From: an uncultured Bacilli bacterium
GTDB taxonomy: Bacteria; Bacillota_I; Bacilli_A; RF39; UBA660
DNA length: 40,200 bases
NCBI GenBank assembly: GCA_947588765.1
Contig: CANPZG010000008.1
Span: 1 to 40,200, forward strand
Direction: 5' to 3'
The position numbers and the translations under genes were made by a program. The first letter of the stretch is position 1; each line of letters opens with the position of its first letter. The notes beneath the pieces are model-generated. The model did no database searches. It had not been told where the DNA came from and saw only the letters and a program-made list of their open reading frames with translations. Shown piece by piece: positions 24,317-32,501 of the stretch.

Positions 24317-25822
24317 ATGTTAAATGCGATAAAAAGAGTTTTCATTGTTTTTATTGGGGTTATTTTACAATTTGGCTTTGCCATTATGATAAGACTATTT
24401 TTTACTAGATACTTAGGAATAATAACTTTATTATATAGTATTATAAGTATTTTAATTGTTCTAGGAATATTAAAAGAAAGTACGAGATTGTCTCATGATT
24501 TACCTTGGATTATTCTAATTTTAATCTTTCCGATATTTGGAACAATATTTTTAATTACTTTAGGTCGCAATTATTCCAAAAATAAATTATCGAAAAGCAT
24601 ATTTGCTCATGAAAAGAAATATAATAAGCTTTTAGTTCAAGACGAAGAAATAAAACAAGAAATTGAAGCTAAAAAGTTAGATAATATTAAATATATAATT
24701 AATCGGACTAATTATTATGTTAGTACGAATAATGATGTTACTTATTATAATTTTGGAGAAGTATTTTATCCCGAATTATTAAAAGAATTAAAAAAGGCAG
24801 AAAAGTTTATTTTCATGGAATATTTTATTATTAATGAAGGCATTATGTGGAATGGAATTCTGGATATATTAAAAGAAAAAGCAGCCAGGGGAGTAGATGT
24901 TAGGATTCTTTATGATGATATGGGTAGTATTGCGATGCTTTCTTCAAATTATGCCAAAGAGTTAGCTAAGTTTGGCATAAAATGTATATCATTTAATAAA
25001 CTGAGTCCTTTCCGCGGCATATTTATGAATAACCGCGATCACCGAAAGATAACGATAATTGATGGTAAAGTAGCCTTTTCAGGTGGCGTAAATTTAAGTG
25101 ATGAATACATAAATATTAAAAGTCGATTTGGGGTATGGAAAGACAATGGGATTAAAGTTGTTGGTGATGGTATTTGGAATCTAACCGTGATGTTTTTAAC
25201 TTTATGGAATGCCAATATTGCTGAAGATAAAGATATAACTAAATTTAAATATGATTTTAAAGATACGAAAAAGAATAAAGGATATGTTTTACCTTATGGG
25301 GTTGCTCCCTTGCATCAAGATTTAATTGGTGAAGATGTTTATATTAATATTATTAATAGTGCGAAAGATTATGTTTATATTATGACTCCTTATTTAATAA
25401 TCGATACGGATATGGTTAATACTTTATGTCGAGCAGCTAAAAGAGGAGTCGATGTAAGAATTATTGTTCCTGGTATACCTGATAAAAAAATTGTTTATAC
25501 CCAAACAGTATCTTTCTTTAGAGTATTACATGATAACGGGATAAAGATCTATAAATATACGAAAGGTTTCGTTCATTCGAAAGTGTTTGTATCTGATGAT
25601 GTTAGAGCTGTAGTAGGAACTATTAATATGGATTATCGTAGTTTATATTTACATTTTGAAAATGGAATTTATATGGAAGAAGTTAAAGCCATCAAAGATA
25701 TTTATGATGATTTTACTGAAACATTTAAAGATTGTAAAAAGTTAAATGATAAGGATGTTAAAGTGGGATTCTTTAAATCCTTATGGCAAGCTATATTAAG
25801 ATTATTTGCCCCACTTTTTTAA
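24317..25822 (+). CDS. cls: cardiolipin synthase
   Basis: This 501-residue membrane enzyme joins two phosphatidylglycerols. It has N-terminal hydrophobic helices (about residues 8-32, 36-50 and 60-78) and two phospholipase D motifs: H242-x-K244 in NRDHRKITIIDG and H420-x-K422 in FVHSKVFVSDD, each followed by a GG/GT-x-N segment (SGGVNLSDEY, VGTINMDYRS). Length is typical of ClsA-type proteins. An extended TATAAT and gaggag SD precede the ATG. It ends just before a terminator shared with the convergent methyltransferase. Confidence 0.93.
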   Translation: MLNAIKRVFIVFIGVILQFGFAIMIRLFFTRYLGIITLLYSIISILIVLGILKESTRLSHDLPWIILILIFPIFGTIFLITLGRNYSKNKLSKSIFAHEKKYNKLLVQDEEIKQEIEAKKLDNIKYIINRTNYYVSTNNDVTYYNFGEVFYPELLKELKKAEKFIFMEYFIINEGIMWNGILDILKEKAARGVDVRILYDDMGSIAMLSSNYAKELAKFGIKCISFNKLSPFRGIFMNNRDHRKITIIDGKVAFSGGVNLSDEYINIKSRFGVWKDNGIKVVGDGIWNLTVMFLTLWNANIAEDKDITKFKYDFKDTKKNKGYVLPYGVAPLHQDLIGEDVYINIINSAKDYVYIMTPYLIIDTDMVNTLCRAAKRGVDVRIIVPGIPDKKIVYTQTVSFFRVLHDNGIKIYKYTKGFVHSKVFVSDDVRAVVGTINMDYRSLYLHFENGIYMEEVKAIKDIYDDFTETFKDCKKLNDKDVKVGFFKSLWQAILRLFAPLF

Positions 25823-25831
25823 AACAAAAAG

Positions 25832-25862
25832 AAAACTACTTTTTAATTATGAAAGTAGTTTT
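25832..25862. terminator. bidirectional terminator between cls and the methyltransferase
   Basis: aaaactacttt (25832-25842) pairs perfectly with aaagtagtttt (25852-25862), with T- or A-rich flanks on both sides. Confidence 0.8.
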
Positions 25863-25869
25863 AGTATTT

Positions 25870-26538
25870 TTAAGGTTTTTGAATTAAAATATGATAATGA
25901 TATGATTCGGTTATATCATTTTCTTTTTCCGTGTATTCAATTTCTTGTCTAATATTAATTATTTTGAAATCTTTAAATAATTCTTTTACTAATTTATAAT
26001 CAACATAGAAGTGAGGTACTTTATATTCAGGACCTTCAACCATTCTTAAACGAGTATTTTCATCTATTAAAGGCCAACTTTCTTGTTTAAATCCCCATGT
26101 GTCTTTAGAACCTAAAGTAATGTAACATTCACCATTATGTTTCATAACTCTAGCTAATTCCTTTATTATTTGCCTCATTCCTTCTGTATCAGTATGAGAA
26201 ATAACATTTTTACAATAAATACAATCAAATTGTTCATCTTCATAAGGTAGTCTAAGCATATCACCAACCTTATAATCAAATTCTAAATTTTCTTTTTGGG
26301 CCCATTCTTTAGTACGATTAATGGCTTCAGTACTAATATCAAAACAACTAACATTAAATTCATGTTTACCAAAAAGAATGGCATGTCTACCTAATCCACA
26401 TCCTAAATCCAAGAAATCTTTTTTATCTTGTGATTTCCATCTGTTTAATAAATAATAAGATTCGATACTAGGATTTTTCCAAATTTCCTCTTTTTCTTCT
26501 TTAAGAACTTTCCAGTCCCAACCTTTTGATTTAATCAT
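25870..26538 (-). CDS. class I SAM-dependent methyltransferase
   Basis: This 222-residue protein has motif I FLDLGCGLGRHAILFGKH (about 42-59), an acidic end of strand 2 (CFDIS), VGDMLRLPYEDEQFDCIYC, and the methyltransferase 11-type core. The C-terminal half (WPLIDENTRLRMVEGPEYKVPHFYVDYKLVKELF) resembles small-molecule methyltransferases that close over the active site. Substrate unknown. An aggagg SD lies 6 nt upstream. It is transcribed toward cls. Confidence 0.8.
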   Translation of the reverse strand: MIKSKGWDWKVLKEEKEEIWKNPSIESYYLLNRWKSQDKKDFLDLGCGLGRHAILFGKHEFNVSCFDISTEAINRTKEWAQKENLEFDYKVGDMLRLPYEDEQFDCIYCKNVISHTDTEGMRQIIKELARVMKHNGECYITLGSKDTWGFKQESWPLIDENTRLRMVEGPEYKVPHFYVDYKLVKELFKDFKIINIRQEIEYTEKENDITESYHYHILIQKP

Positions 26539-26698
26539 TTGCTACCTCCTTAATTTACTTATATTATAATACTTTTTTTAAAAGTTACAAAATAAAGTAA
26601 AGGAAAAATAGTAACTATTTTAGTTATTGTTAGGAAATTTGCTAGGAAAAGTTTTTAATATATAGTATAATTAAATTAATTATAGATTTAACTCAAGA

Positions 26699-26812
26699 AT
26701 GATTAGTTATCATTTAAGTGATTTAGAAAATAATGATTATGTTAAGCATACTGGCTCAAATAAAAAAGGTAAATGGGTTGTTATAAATAAAGGAAGTGAA
26801 AGAGATGACTAA
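26699..26812 (+). pseudogene. C-terminal wHTH remnant of an AlbA_2/RecG-like protein
   Basis: A 37-codon frame encodes MISYHLSDLENNDYVKHTG followed by SNKKGKWVVINKG. This looks like the last winged-helix segment of the AlbA_2/Schlafen ATP-binding family (T-I-x-YHL..L...GYI...GSNKKG.W). No upstream domain is present, so it is probably a relic. It overlaps the start of the next gene, so it could still act as a short coupling ORF. A broken copy of the same family's N-terminal part lies at 39241-39633. Confidence 0.4.
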
Positions 26813-27062
26813 AACAATAGGAAAAGTAATTGAAGTATATATTCCCGAACAATATCAAAATGGTGGATTATTAGATGTTATGGATAGAACTAATATTGGC
26901 TTTAAAATAAAAACACAAGATGGTGTAAAAGACATAGTTTTAGAGTCCAATGAAACTAATGCCCAAATAATGAAAAATGATTTAGTTTTAATGAAAGAAC
27001 AAGATATATCAGGTAAACATTTTATTGATATTGAAATTTATGATGGAGAAAGTTATGAATAA
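26805..27062 (+). CDS. small unknown protein, first gene of the HA-helicase module
   Basis: This 85-residue protein is mainly beta by pattern: GKVIEVYIPEQY, NIGFKIKTQDGVKDIVLES and NDLVLMKEQDISGKHFIDIEI alternate hydrophobic residues as in an OB-like or small barrel fold. No family is recognised. ATG 26805 follows the aggaag SD by 8 nt (in-frame GTG 26796 is weaker). Its end overlaps the helicase start by 8 nt (27055-27062), implying coupled translation and a shared function. Confidence 0.6.
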   Translation: MTKTIGKVIEVYIPEQYQNGGLLDVMDRTNIGFKIKTQDGVKDIVLESNETNAQIMKNDLVLMKEQDISGKHFIDIEIYDGESYE

Positions 27063-30000
27063 TAATAAAAATAATAATGAATTTCAAATAATAGGTTTAT
27101 ATGAGCATAATAGAAATAGTTATAAAAAGATAAAATCAGCCTTTGCAACAGGGGAAGATGTCGTGGGTATAGTTCATGCTACGGGAACAGGTAAATCCTA
27201 TAATGCCTTACAACTTGCATACGATAATAAAGATAAAAAAATTGTTTATGTGGTTCCATCTAATGGAATAATTGAACATATAAAAAAAATAATAACAGAT
27301 AATCCAAATTTAGAATTAAAAAGGGATTTTCCTAATTTAGAATTTAGAACTTATCATAGTTTTATCTCTTTAAGTAGAGAAGAGATAAGAAATATTAATT
27401 GTGATTTACTAATTCTTGATGAATTTCATCATATAGGAGCACCTATATGGGGAGCAAGAATTAATGCAATGATAGAAACTCATCCTAATATGAAAATATT
27501 TGGAATGACAGCTTATACGGTAAGAGATAGAGGTACGGCTTATGAAAGAGATATGGCTAATCCTCTAACTGAGGAATTATTTTCCCGTAAGATAGAGAGT
27601 AGATATGATTTATGTGATGCTATGATAGATGGTATACTTCCTAAACCAGTATATAAAAGTGCCTATATAAATTTAATTGGTTTAGAAAGTAAACTAGAAG
27701 AAAGTGTTCAAAAACTAGATACTTCTACTAAAGAATATCAAGAATATATGTCAATTTTAACTGATGTTAAAAGAAGAATTCATGAGGCCCCAAGCATACC
27801 TAATCTTTTAAGAAAAAATATAAAGCCAAATGGAAAATATATATATTTTTGTCCACCTTATGTAGAAGAAGGAACTAATGATATTGAAACAATTAAAAAT
27901 CAAGCACTTCTATGGTTTAAACAATTTGTTCCGGAAGAAGATATTGTTATTTATACTTCAACAAGTAAAATGGGGGAAGTTGGAAAACAAAATCGTGATG
28001 CTTTTTATGATGATGTTTCGCTAGATGGGGAAAAAGTTAATCATAAATTGCGAATAATGTTTGCTATAAATCAATATAACGAGGGAATTCATGCTCCTAA
28101 TATTGATGGTGTTATTATGGGTAGGGGTACAGCATCAGATATTGTCTATTTTGAACAATTAGGTAGAGCCTTAGCTGTTCGAGGAAATACTAAAGATATG
28201 TTTGAAGAATTAAAAAAACATTCAATAGAAGAATTAATAGAGATGTGTAAATCAAGAGATATTTCTGTTAAAGAAAATACACTTAAAGAAGAACTAATTG
28301 AAAAACTAATTGCCCCAGTAGTAATTGATTTAACTAATAACTATGAATTCATTAAAGAACTTGAAAATAATTTAAAAGATAGAATTAAAGGTATACAAAG
28401 TATAGGCTTAGGTAATCATAGAGATGTAAAAATAAAAGATGCCTCTTTTGATATTGAAATAGAGAATCAAGATTTATTTGAAATGTTAAAATATGTTGGT
28501 GATAGATTAACAAAGACGTGGGAAGATTATTATGAACTAGCTAAAGCATATTATGATCATTATGGAAATTTATTGATACCACATATTTTTAAAACTAATG
28601 ATGGTTATACTTATGATGAGAATGGAATTGTTAATCTTGGAATTTGGATAATGAACCAAAGAAAAAAATTTTTTAGTTTATCGCCTGAAAGGCAACAATT
28701 ATTACAAGCAATAGGATTTGTATTAAATGCTTTTGAAGCGCAATGGCATAAAAATTATGAACTAGCCAAAGCATACTATGATTATTACGGAAATTTATTG
28801 ATACCACAAATTTTTAAAACCGATGATGGTTGTACTTATGATGAGCAAGGTTCTATAAATCTCGGTACTTGGATAACTAACCAAAGAAAAAAATTTTTTA
28901 GTTTATCCTTTGAAAAGCAACAATTATTGCGAGCAATAGGCTTGGTATTAAAGCCTCAAGAAGAACAATGGAATCAAAATTATAAGTTAGCTAAAGCATA
29001 TTATGATTATTACGGAAATTTAGAAATTCCTTTAAAGTTTAAAACCAATGATGGTTATACTTATAATGAAAATGGAAAATCAACTCTTGGAATTTGGATA
29101 ACTACTCAAAGAAAAACTTTTTCTAATTTATCCTTTGAAAGGCAACAATTATTGCAAGCAATAGGTTTTGTACTAAAGCCTCATGAAGAACGATGGAACC
29201 GAAATTATGAACTAGCCAAAGCATATTATAAGCATTATGGAAATTTAGAAATTCCTCAAAGATTTAAAACCAATGATGGTTATACTTATGATGAAAATGG
29301 AAAAATAACTCTTGGAATTTGGATAAAGAACCAAAGGAAAACTTTTTCTAGTTTATCCCTTGAAAGGCAACAATTATTGCAAGCAATAGGTTTTGTATTA
29401 AAGCCTCATGAAGAACAATGGAACCAAAATTATGAACTAGCCAAAGCATATTATGAACATTATGGAAATTTATTGATACCACATACTTTTAAAACCAATG
29501 ATGGTTATACTTATGATGAAAATGGAATTGTTAATCTTGGAATTTGGTTATCTAACCAAAGGAAAACTTTTTCTGATTTATCGTCGGAACAACAAAAGCT
29601 ATTGCAAATGATAGGTTTTGTATTAAAACCTTTTGAAGAACAATGGAACCGAAATTATGAACTAGCCAAAGCATATTATGAGCATTATGGAAATTTAGAA
29701 ATTCCTCAAAGATATAAAACCAATGATGGTTATACTTATGATGAAAATGGAATGGTCAATCTTGGAGCTTGGATAAGTACCCAAAGATATAGCTGTGATA
29801 TCAAAAGCGAACGGGGAATATTGTTATGTAATATAGGTATGGTTTGGAATATAAAGAAAAATAAATTAGAAATAAATAATTTATGTACTCAATATAATAT
29901 AAATATCGAAAAAAACAAAACAATTCTTAGTCATATTTCCATTCAAGAGTTACAATCTAAAATTGAATTTCTTAAAGTACATAATATTCCAATTATAGAC

Positions 30001-30126
30001 GAAGATGATTTACTTATTGACATATTTTCTATGAGTAGTTATGATATGAAAGAAAAATATGGTTTATCATTAGAAGATTTAATAAGTGAATATTATATTA
30101 AAAATCAAAAGGATAAAGGTGTTTAA
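27055..30126 (+). CDS. superfamily 2 helicase with six helicase-associated (HA) repeats
   Basis: This protein has 1023 residues. The helicase core has Walker A HATGTGKS (41-48), a DEAH-box variant DEFH (about residue 121), FGMTAYT (motif III) and EQLGRALAVRG (motif VI). Between motif VI and PVVIDLTNNYEFIKELE is a SAP-like insert (about 385-418, IEELIEMCKSRDISV). Residues 488-932 are six HA domains (PF03457 type) of exactly 75 residues each, with W...YELAKAYY..YGNL.IP..FKT.DGYTY..L..WI..QR as the core. A helical tail follows. HA arrays are thought to bind nucleic acid. ATG 27055 has SD ggag. Phage or plasmid defence is an inference from context. Confidence 0.85.
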   Translation: MNNNKNNNEFQIIGLYEHNRNSYKKIKSAFATGEDVVGIVHATGTGKSYNALQLAYDNKDKKIVYVVPSNGIIEHIKKIITDNPNLELKRDFPNLEFRTYHSFISLSREEIRNINCDLLILDEFHHIGAPIWGARINAMIETHPNMKIFGMTAYTVRDRGTAYERDMANPLTEELFSRKIESRYDLCDAMIDGILPKPVYKSAYINLIGLESKLEESVQKLDTSTKEYQEYMSILTDVKRRIHEAPSIPNLLRKNIKPNGKYIYFCPPYVEEGTNDIETIKNQALLWFKQFVPEEDIVIYTSTSKMGEVGKQNRDAFYDDVSLDGEKVNHKLRIMFAINQYNEGIHAPNIDGVIMGRGTASDIVYFEQLGRALAVRGNTKDMFEELKKHSIEELIEMCKSRDISVKENTLKEELIEKLIAPVVIDLTNNYEFIKELENNLKDRIKGIQSIGLGNHRDVKIKDASFDIEIENQDLFEMLKYVGDRLTKTWEDYYELAKAYYDHYGNLLIPHIFKTNDGYTYDENGIVNLGIWIMNQRKKFFSLSPERQQLLQAIGFVLNAFEAQWHKNYELAKAYYDYYGNLLIPQIFKTDDGCTYDEQGSINLGTWITNQRKKFFSLSFEKQQLLRAIGLVLKPQEEQWNQNYKLAKAYYDYYGNLEIPLKFKTNDGYTYNENGKSTLGIWITTQRKTFSNLSFERQQLLQAIGFVLKPHEERWNRNYELAKAYYKHYGNLEIPQRFKTNDGYTYDENGKITLGIWIKNQRKTFSSLSLERQQLLQAIGFVLKPHEEQWNQNYELAKAYYEHYGNLLIPHTFKTNDGYTYDENGIVNLGIWLSNQRKTFSDLSSEQQKLLQMIGFVLKPFEEQWNRNYELAKAYYEHYGNLEIPQRYKTNDGYTYDENGMVNLGAWISTQRYSCDIKSERGILLCNIGMVWNIKKNKLEINNLCTQYNINIEKNKTILSHISIQELQSKIEFLKVHNIPIIDEDDLLIDIFSMSSYDMKEKYGLSLEDLISEYYIKNQKDKGV
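28516..29850 (+). repeat. tandem 225-bp coding repeats in the helicase
   Basis: Units begin at 28516, 28741, 28966, 29191, 29416 and 29641, each exactly 225 bp; the sixth degrades near 29790. Units 3-6 share long identical stretches at DNA level (for example aaaaccaatgatggttatac), which points to recent duplication or gene conversion and possible copy-number variation without frame loss. Confidence 0.9.
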
Positions 30127-30127
30127 T

Positions 30128-30451
30128 ATGTTTTTAGATAAATATTTAAACTCAACATATTTAGATTTAGTATATAGTAATTATGAAGAAAGCTATATAA
30201 ATTTATTAGATGAAGATAATTTTAATAAAGTTTATATGCTATTAAAGAATAATAATTTTTATTTTCTCGATGATGTTATCTTGAACTATTTAGAACTATT
30301 TGAAATTGAAGCAAGATATGTGCAGTTAGCAATTACTAAATTTAAAAATATTTTAGGCGAAGATTTTGTGAAACAAATAGGGAAAAATATGACATTAATT
30401 AATAAAATAATTGAGTTGGCACTTGATTATAGCGAAAAAGATGAAATGTAA
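30128..30451 (+). CDS. small helical protein, third gene of the HA-helicase module
   Basis: This 107-residue protein (MFLDKYLNSTYLDLVYSNYEE...) is Leu/Tyr/Asn-rich and all-helical by pattern, without a recognised domain. It starts 1 nt after the helicase stop, with SD aaaggtg inside the helicase end, and is closed by a strong terminator, so it belongs to the same transcript. It could be a partner or immunity subunit of the helicase; nothing in the sequence decides this. Confidence 0.6.
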   Translation: MFLDKYLNSTYLDLVYSNYEESYINLLDEDNFNKVYMLLKNNNFYFLDDVILNYLELFEIEARYVQLAITKFKNILGEDFVKQIGKNMTLINKIIELALDYSEKDEM

Positions 30452-30491
30452 AAAAATTATGAAAGATAAAGATAAACTTTCATAATTTTTT
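30451..30491 (+). terminator. strong terminator of the HA-helicase module
   Basis: aaaaaattatgaaag (30451-30465) pairs perfectly over 15 bp with ctttcataatttttt (30477-30491). The A-rich left arm also makes it usable from the tRNA side. Confidence 0.85.
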
Positions 30492-30519
30492 CTTGATTAT
30501 AAAACAAAAGATTTATCTA

Positions 30520-30593
30520 TGGAGCAGATAGCGAGAATTGAACTCGTAACTTAAGCTTGGGAAGCTTATATTTTACCATTAAACTATATCTGC
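30520..30593 (-). tRNA. tRNA-Gly, anticodon CCC
   Basis: The reverse strand folds as a full cloverleaf. Acceptor GCAGATA pairs with TATCTGC. The D-arm is GTTT...AAAT, the anticodon stem TAAGC/GCTTA with loop TTCCCAA, and the T-arm CGAG-TTCAATT-CTCG. Discriminator U73 (diagnostic of bacterial tRNA-Gly) is followed by an encoded CCA. The anticodon is CCC, reading GGG. There is an A-C mismatch at the base of the T-stem. Its 3' end faces the helicase module. Confidence 0.9.
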
Positions 30594-30668
30594 AACTTTT
30601 TATAATTATACTACAATATATACTATAAAAACAATTATTTATGGTATACTTTTAATTGGTGATAAATA

Positions 30669-31523
30669 ATGGCATATAATTTAGAAGTTATAAATTTAAC
30701 AAAAAATTATCAAGATTTTCAATTAAAAAAAATTAATATAAGATTACCTAAAGGTAAAATTATTGGTCTTATTGGAGAAAATGGTAGTGGCAAAACTACG
30801 ACAATTAAGGCTATATTAAATTTAATGACCTATGATAAAGGAAATATAAAAATTTTTGATAAAGATAGTAGAGATTTAACTAAAATAGATAGGGAACATA
30901 TTGGAGTTGTTTTAGATGATAGTTTCTTTTCTCCTATTTTAAATGTGAATGACATTAATAAATTAATGAAAAATTTTTACCATAATTGGAATGAAAAATT
31001 ATATTATGATACAATTAAAAAATTTAAAATACCTTGTAATAAACCCTTAAAAGAATTTTCAAGTGGAATGAAAATGAAAATTAAAGTATTGTGTGCTATT
31101 GCCCATGAACCAAAATTATTGATATTAGATGAACCTACTAATGGTTTAGATCCTATATTTCGTTATGAAATAATTGAACTATTTAATAATTTTGTCAGTA
31201 ATGGTGAAAATTCTATTTTAATGACTACTCATATAACAAGCGATTTAGAACATTTAGCGGATGAAGTAATATTTATTGATGATGGCAATATTATTTTAGA
31301 TGTTAGTAAAGAGAAAATAGATAATGAATATGGGATTGTTGAATTATTAGAAGATAACTTTATTAAGATAAAAAAAGAAGACTATCTAAAATGTTTAAAA
31401 TATAAAAATGAATGTTATATTTTAGTAAATCCTAAACATGATTTTCAAAAAAAATATTCTAAGTTAAAGATAAGAAAACCAACTTTAGAAGAATTAATGC
31501 TATTACTGGTGAAGGGAGAATAA
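30669..31523 (+). CDS. ABC transporter ATP-binding protein
   Basis: This 284-residue protein has Walker A GENGSGKTT (36-44), signature FSSGMKMKIK, Walker B LLILDEPTNGLD and the switch His in TTHI. The degenerate signature (SSGMK rather than LSGGQ) and C-terminal extension are typical of ABC-2 exporters paired with small permeases, often for bacteriocins, antibiotics or lipids. The permease gene follows 2 nt later. Upstream, TATACT with ggtgat SD provides a separate promoter after the tRNA. Confidence 0.9.
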   Translation: MAYNLEVINLTKNYQDFQLKKINIRLPKGKIIGLIGENGSGKTTTIKAILNLMTYDKGNIKIFDKDSRDLTKIDREHIGVVLDDSFFSPILNVNDINKLMKNFYHNWNEKLYYDTIKKFKIPCNKPLKEFSSGMKMKIKVLCAIAHEPKLLILDEPTNGLDPIFRYEIIELFNNFVSNGENSILMTTHITSDLEHLADEVIFIDDGNIILDVSKEKIDNEYGIVELLEDNFIKIKKEDYLKCLKYKNECYILVNPKHDFQKKYSKLKIRKPTLEELMLLLVKGE

Positions 31524-31525
31524 TT

Positions 31526-32200
31526 ATGAATACTATTAAAGGTTTATTAACGAAAGATTTATATGTCTTTAGAAATTTTAAAAGCAATATTATTTTTAGC
31601 ATTTTTATGTTTATATTTTTAATTACGGTAGGTTCCATCAGAAGGGAAATTTTTACTTTTGGTTCAATATTATTTTTAATCTTTTTTGGAATGAATAGTA
31701 TTTCTTCTTTTTCTTATGATGAAAATGCTGATTCCGATAAATATTTACTATCTTTACCAATTACGCGAAAAGAAATTGTTTTATCAAAATATTTATTTGT
31801 CTTTTTAAATTCTTTTGTTTCTCTTATAATTGGTATTTTTATTAGTTTTGTTATTACTATTTTAGTTCGTGGAAAAATAGATAATTTAGGTGATTCATTA
31901 AGAATATGTTTAATTGCTTTTACAAGTGTATCTTTCTTAATGTGTGCAAATGTGCCTTGTATTTATAAATGGGGAGTAGAAAAGGGTAGGATGCAATCAG
32001 TTGTTATTCCCGCTTTATTTATCTTTTTATTAGGTATATTTGGTTCTTTGTTATTATTGTTATTTCCGGGATTTTATTTAAATATAGATTTATTATATCT
32101 ATTCAAAATATCACCATATATTTGTCTTACTTTAAATATTTTAATTTATGTTATTTCTTATTTAATTTCATATAAAATTTTTCTTAACAAAACTATTTGA
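31526..32200 (+). CDS. ABC-2 family transporter permease
   Basis: This 224-residue protein begins MNTIKGLLTKDLYVFR, the usual start of ABC2_membrane_5 permeases, and has about six hydrophobic helices. A conserved segment SFSYDENADSDKYLLSLPITRKEIVLSKY fits this family (usually ..E....YLLSLPITR..IV..KY). It forms one exporter with the ATPase upstream. The substrate is not indicated. Confidence 0.85.
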   Translation: MNTIKGLLTKDLYVFRNFKSNIIFSIFMFIFLITVGSIRREIFTFGSILFLIFFGMNSISSFSYDENADSDKYLLSLPITRKEIVLSKYLFVFLNSFVSLIIGIFISFVITILVRGKIDNLGDSLRICLIAFTSVSFLMCANVPCIYKWGVEKGRMQSVVIPALFIFLLGIFGSLLLLLFPGFYLNIDLLYLFKISPYICLTLNILIYVISYLISYKIFLNKTI

Positions 32201-32501
32201 TTTTTTCTTTAATTCTTTCTCAAGTAATAATTATCTACTTTTTACTATTTTTGTTATGTTTTGCATTAATATAAAAAAATCCACCTAACTCAACTTTGAT
32301 TTAGGTGGAAACCAACAATTGGCGACACTTTGGCACTAGCTTATTAAGTGTTCCTTTTTTTATTAATTAATATTTATATTATATTCATAAAATGAATAAA
32401 TATTATAAAATGGAGCGATTGTGGAAGATATCTACAACTTTTGCTCACTATGAGGGTGATATATAAATCATCCATCTATAAAGATTATAACATATTATCT
32501 T
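32201..32501. other. intergenic region with terminator hairpins and one repeat core
   Basis: There is no gene here. ccacctaa (32281-32288) pairs with ttaggtgg (32301-32308) and has its T-run on the minus-strand side, so it terminates the kinase transcript. acactt (32325-32330) pairs with aagtgt (32346-32351) followed by Ts on plus, a possible terminator for the ABC operon. An AT-rich palindrome follows (tattcat-aaa-atgaata), then aaatggagcgat (32408-32419), the 12-nt core shared with repeats at 37288 and 39754. Confidence 0.5.

Noticed and set aside
28516-29850. Regular repeats that might suggest a CRISPR array
   Set aside because: Units are 225 bp, contiguous and in frame within one protein; they are HA domains, not repeats with spacers.
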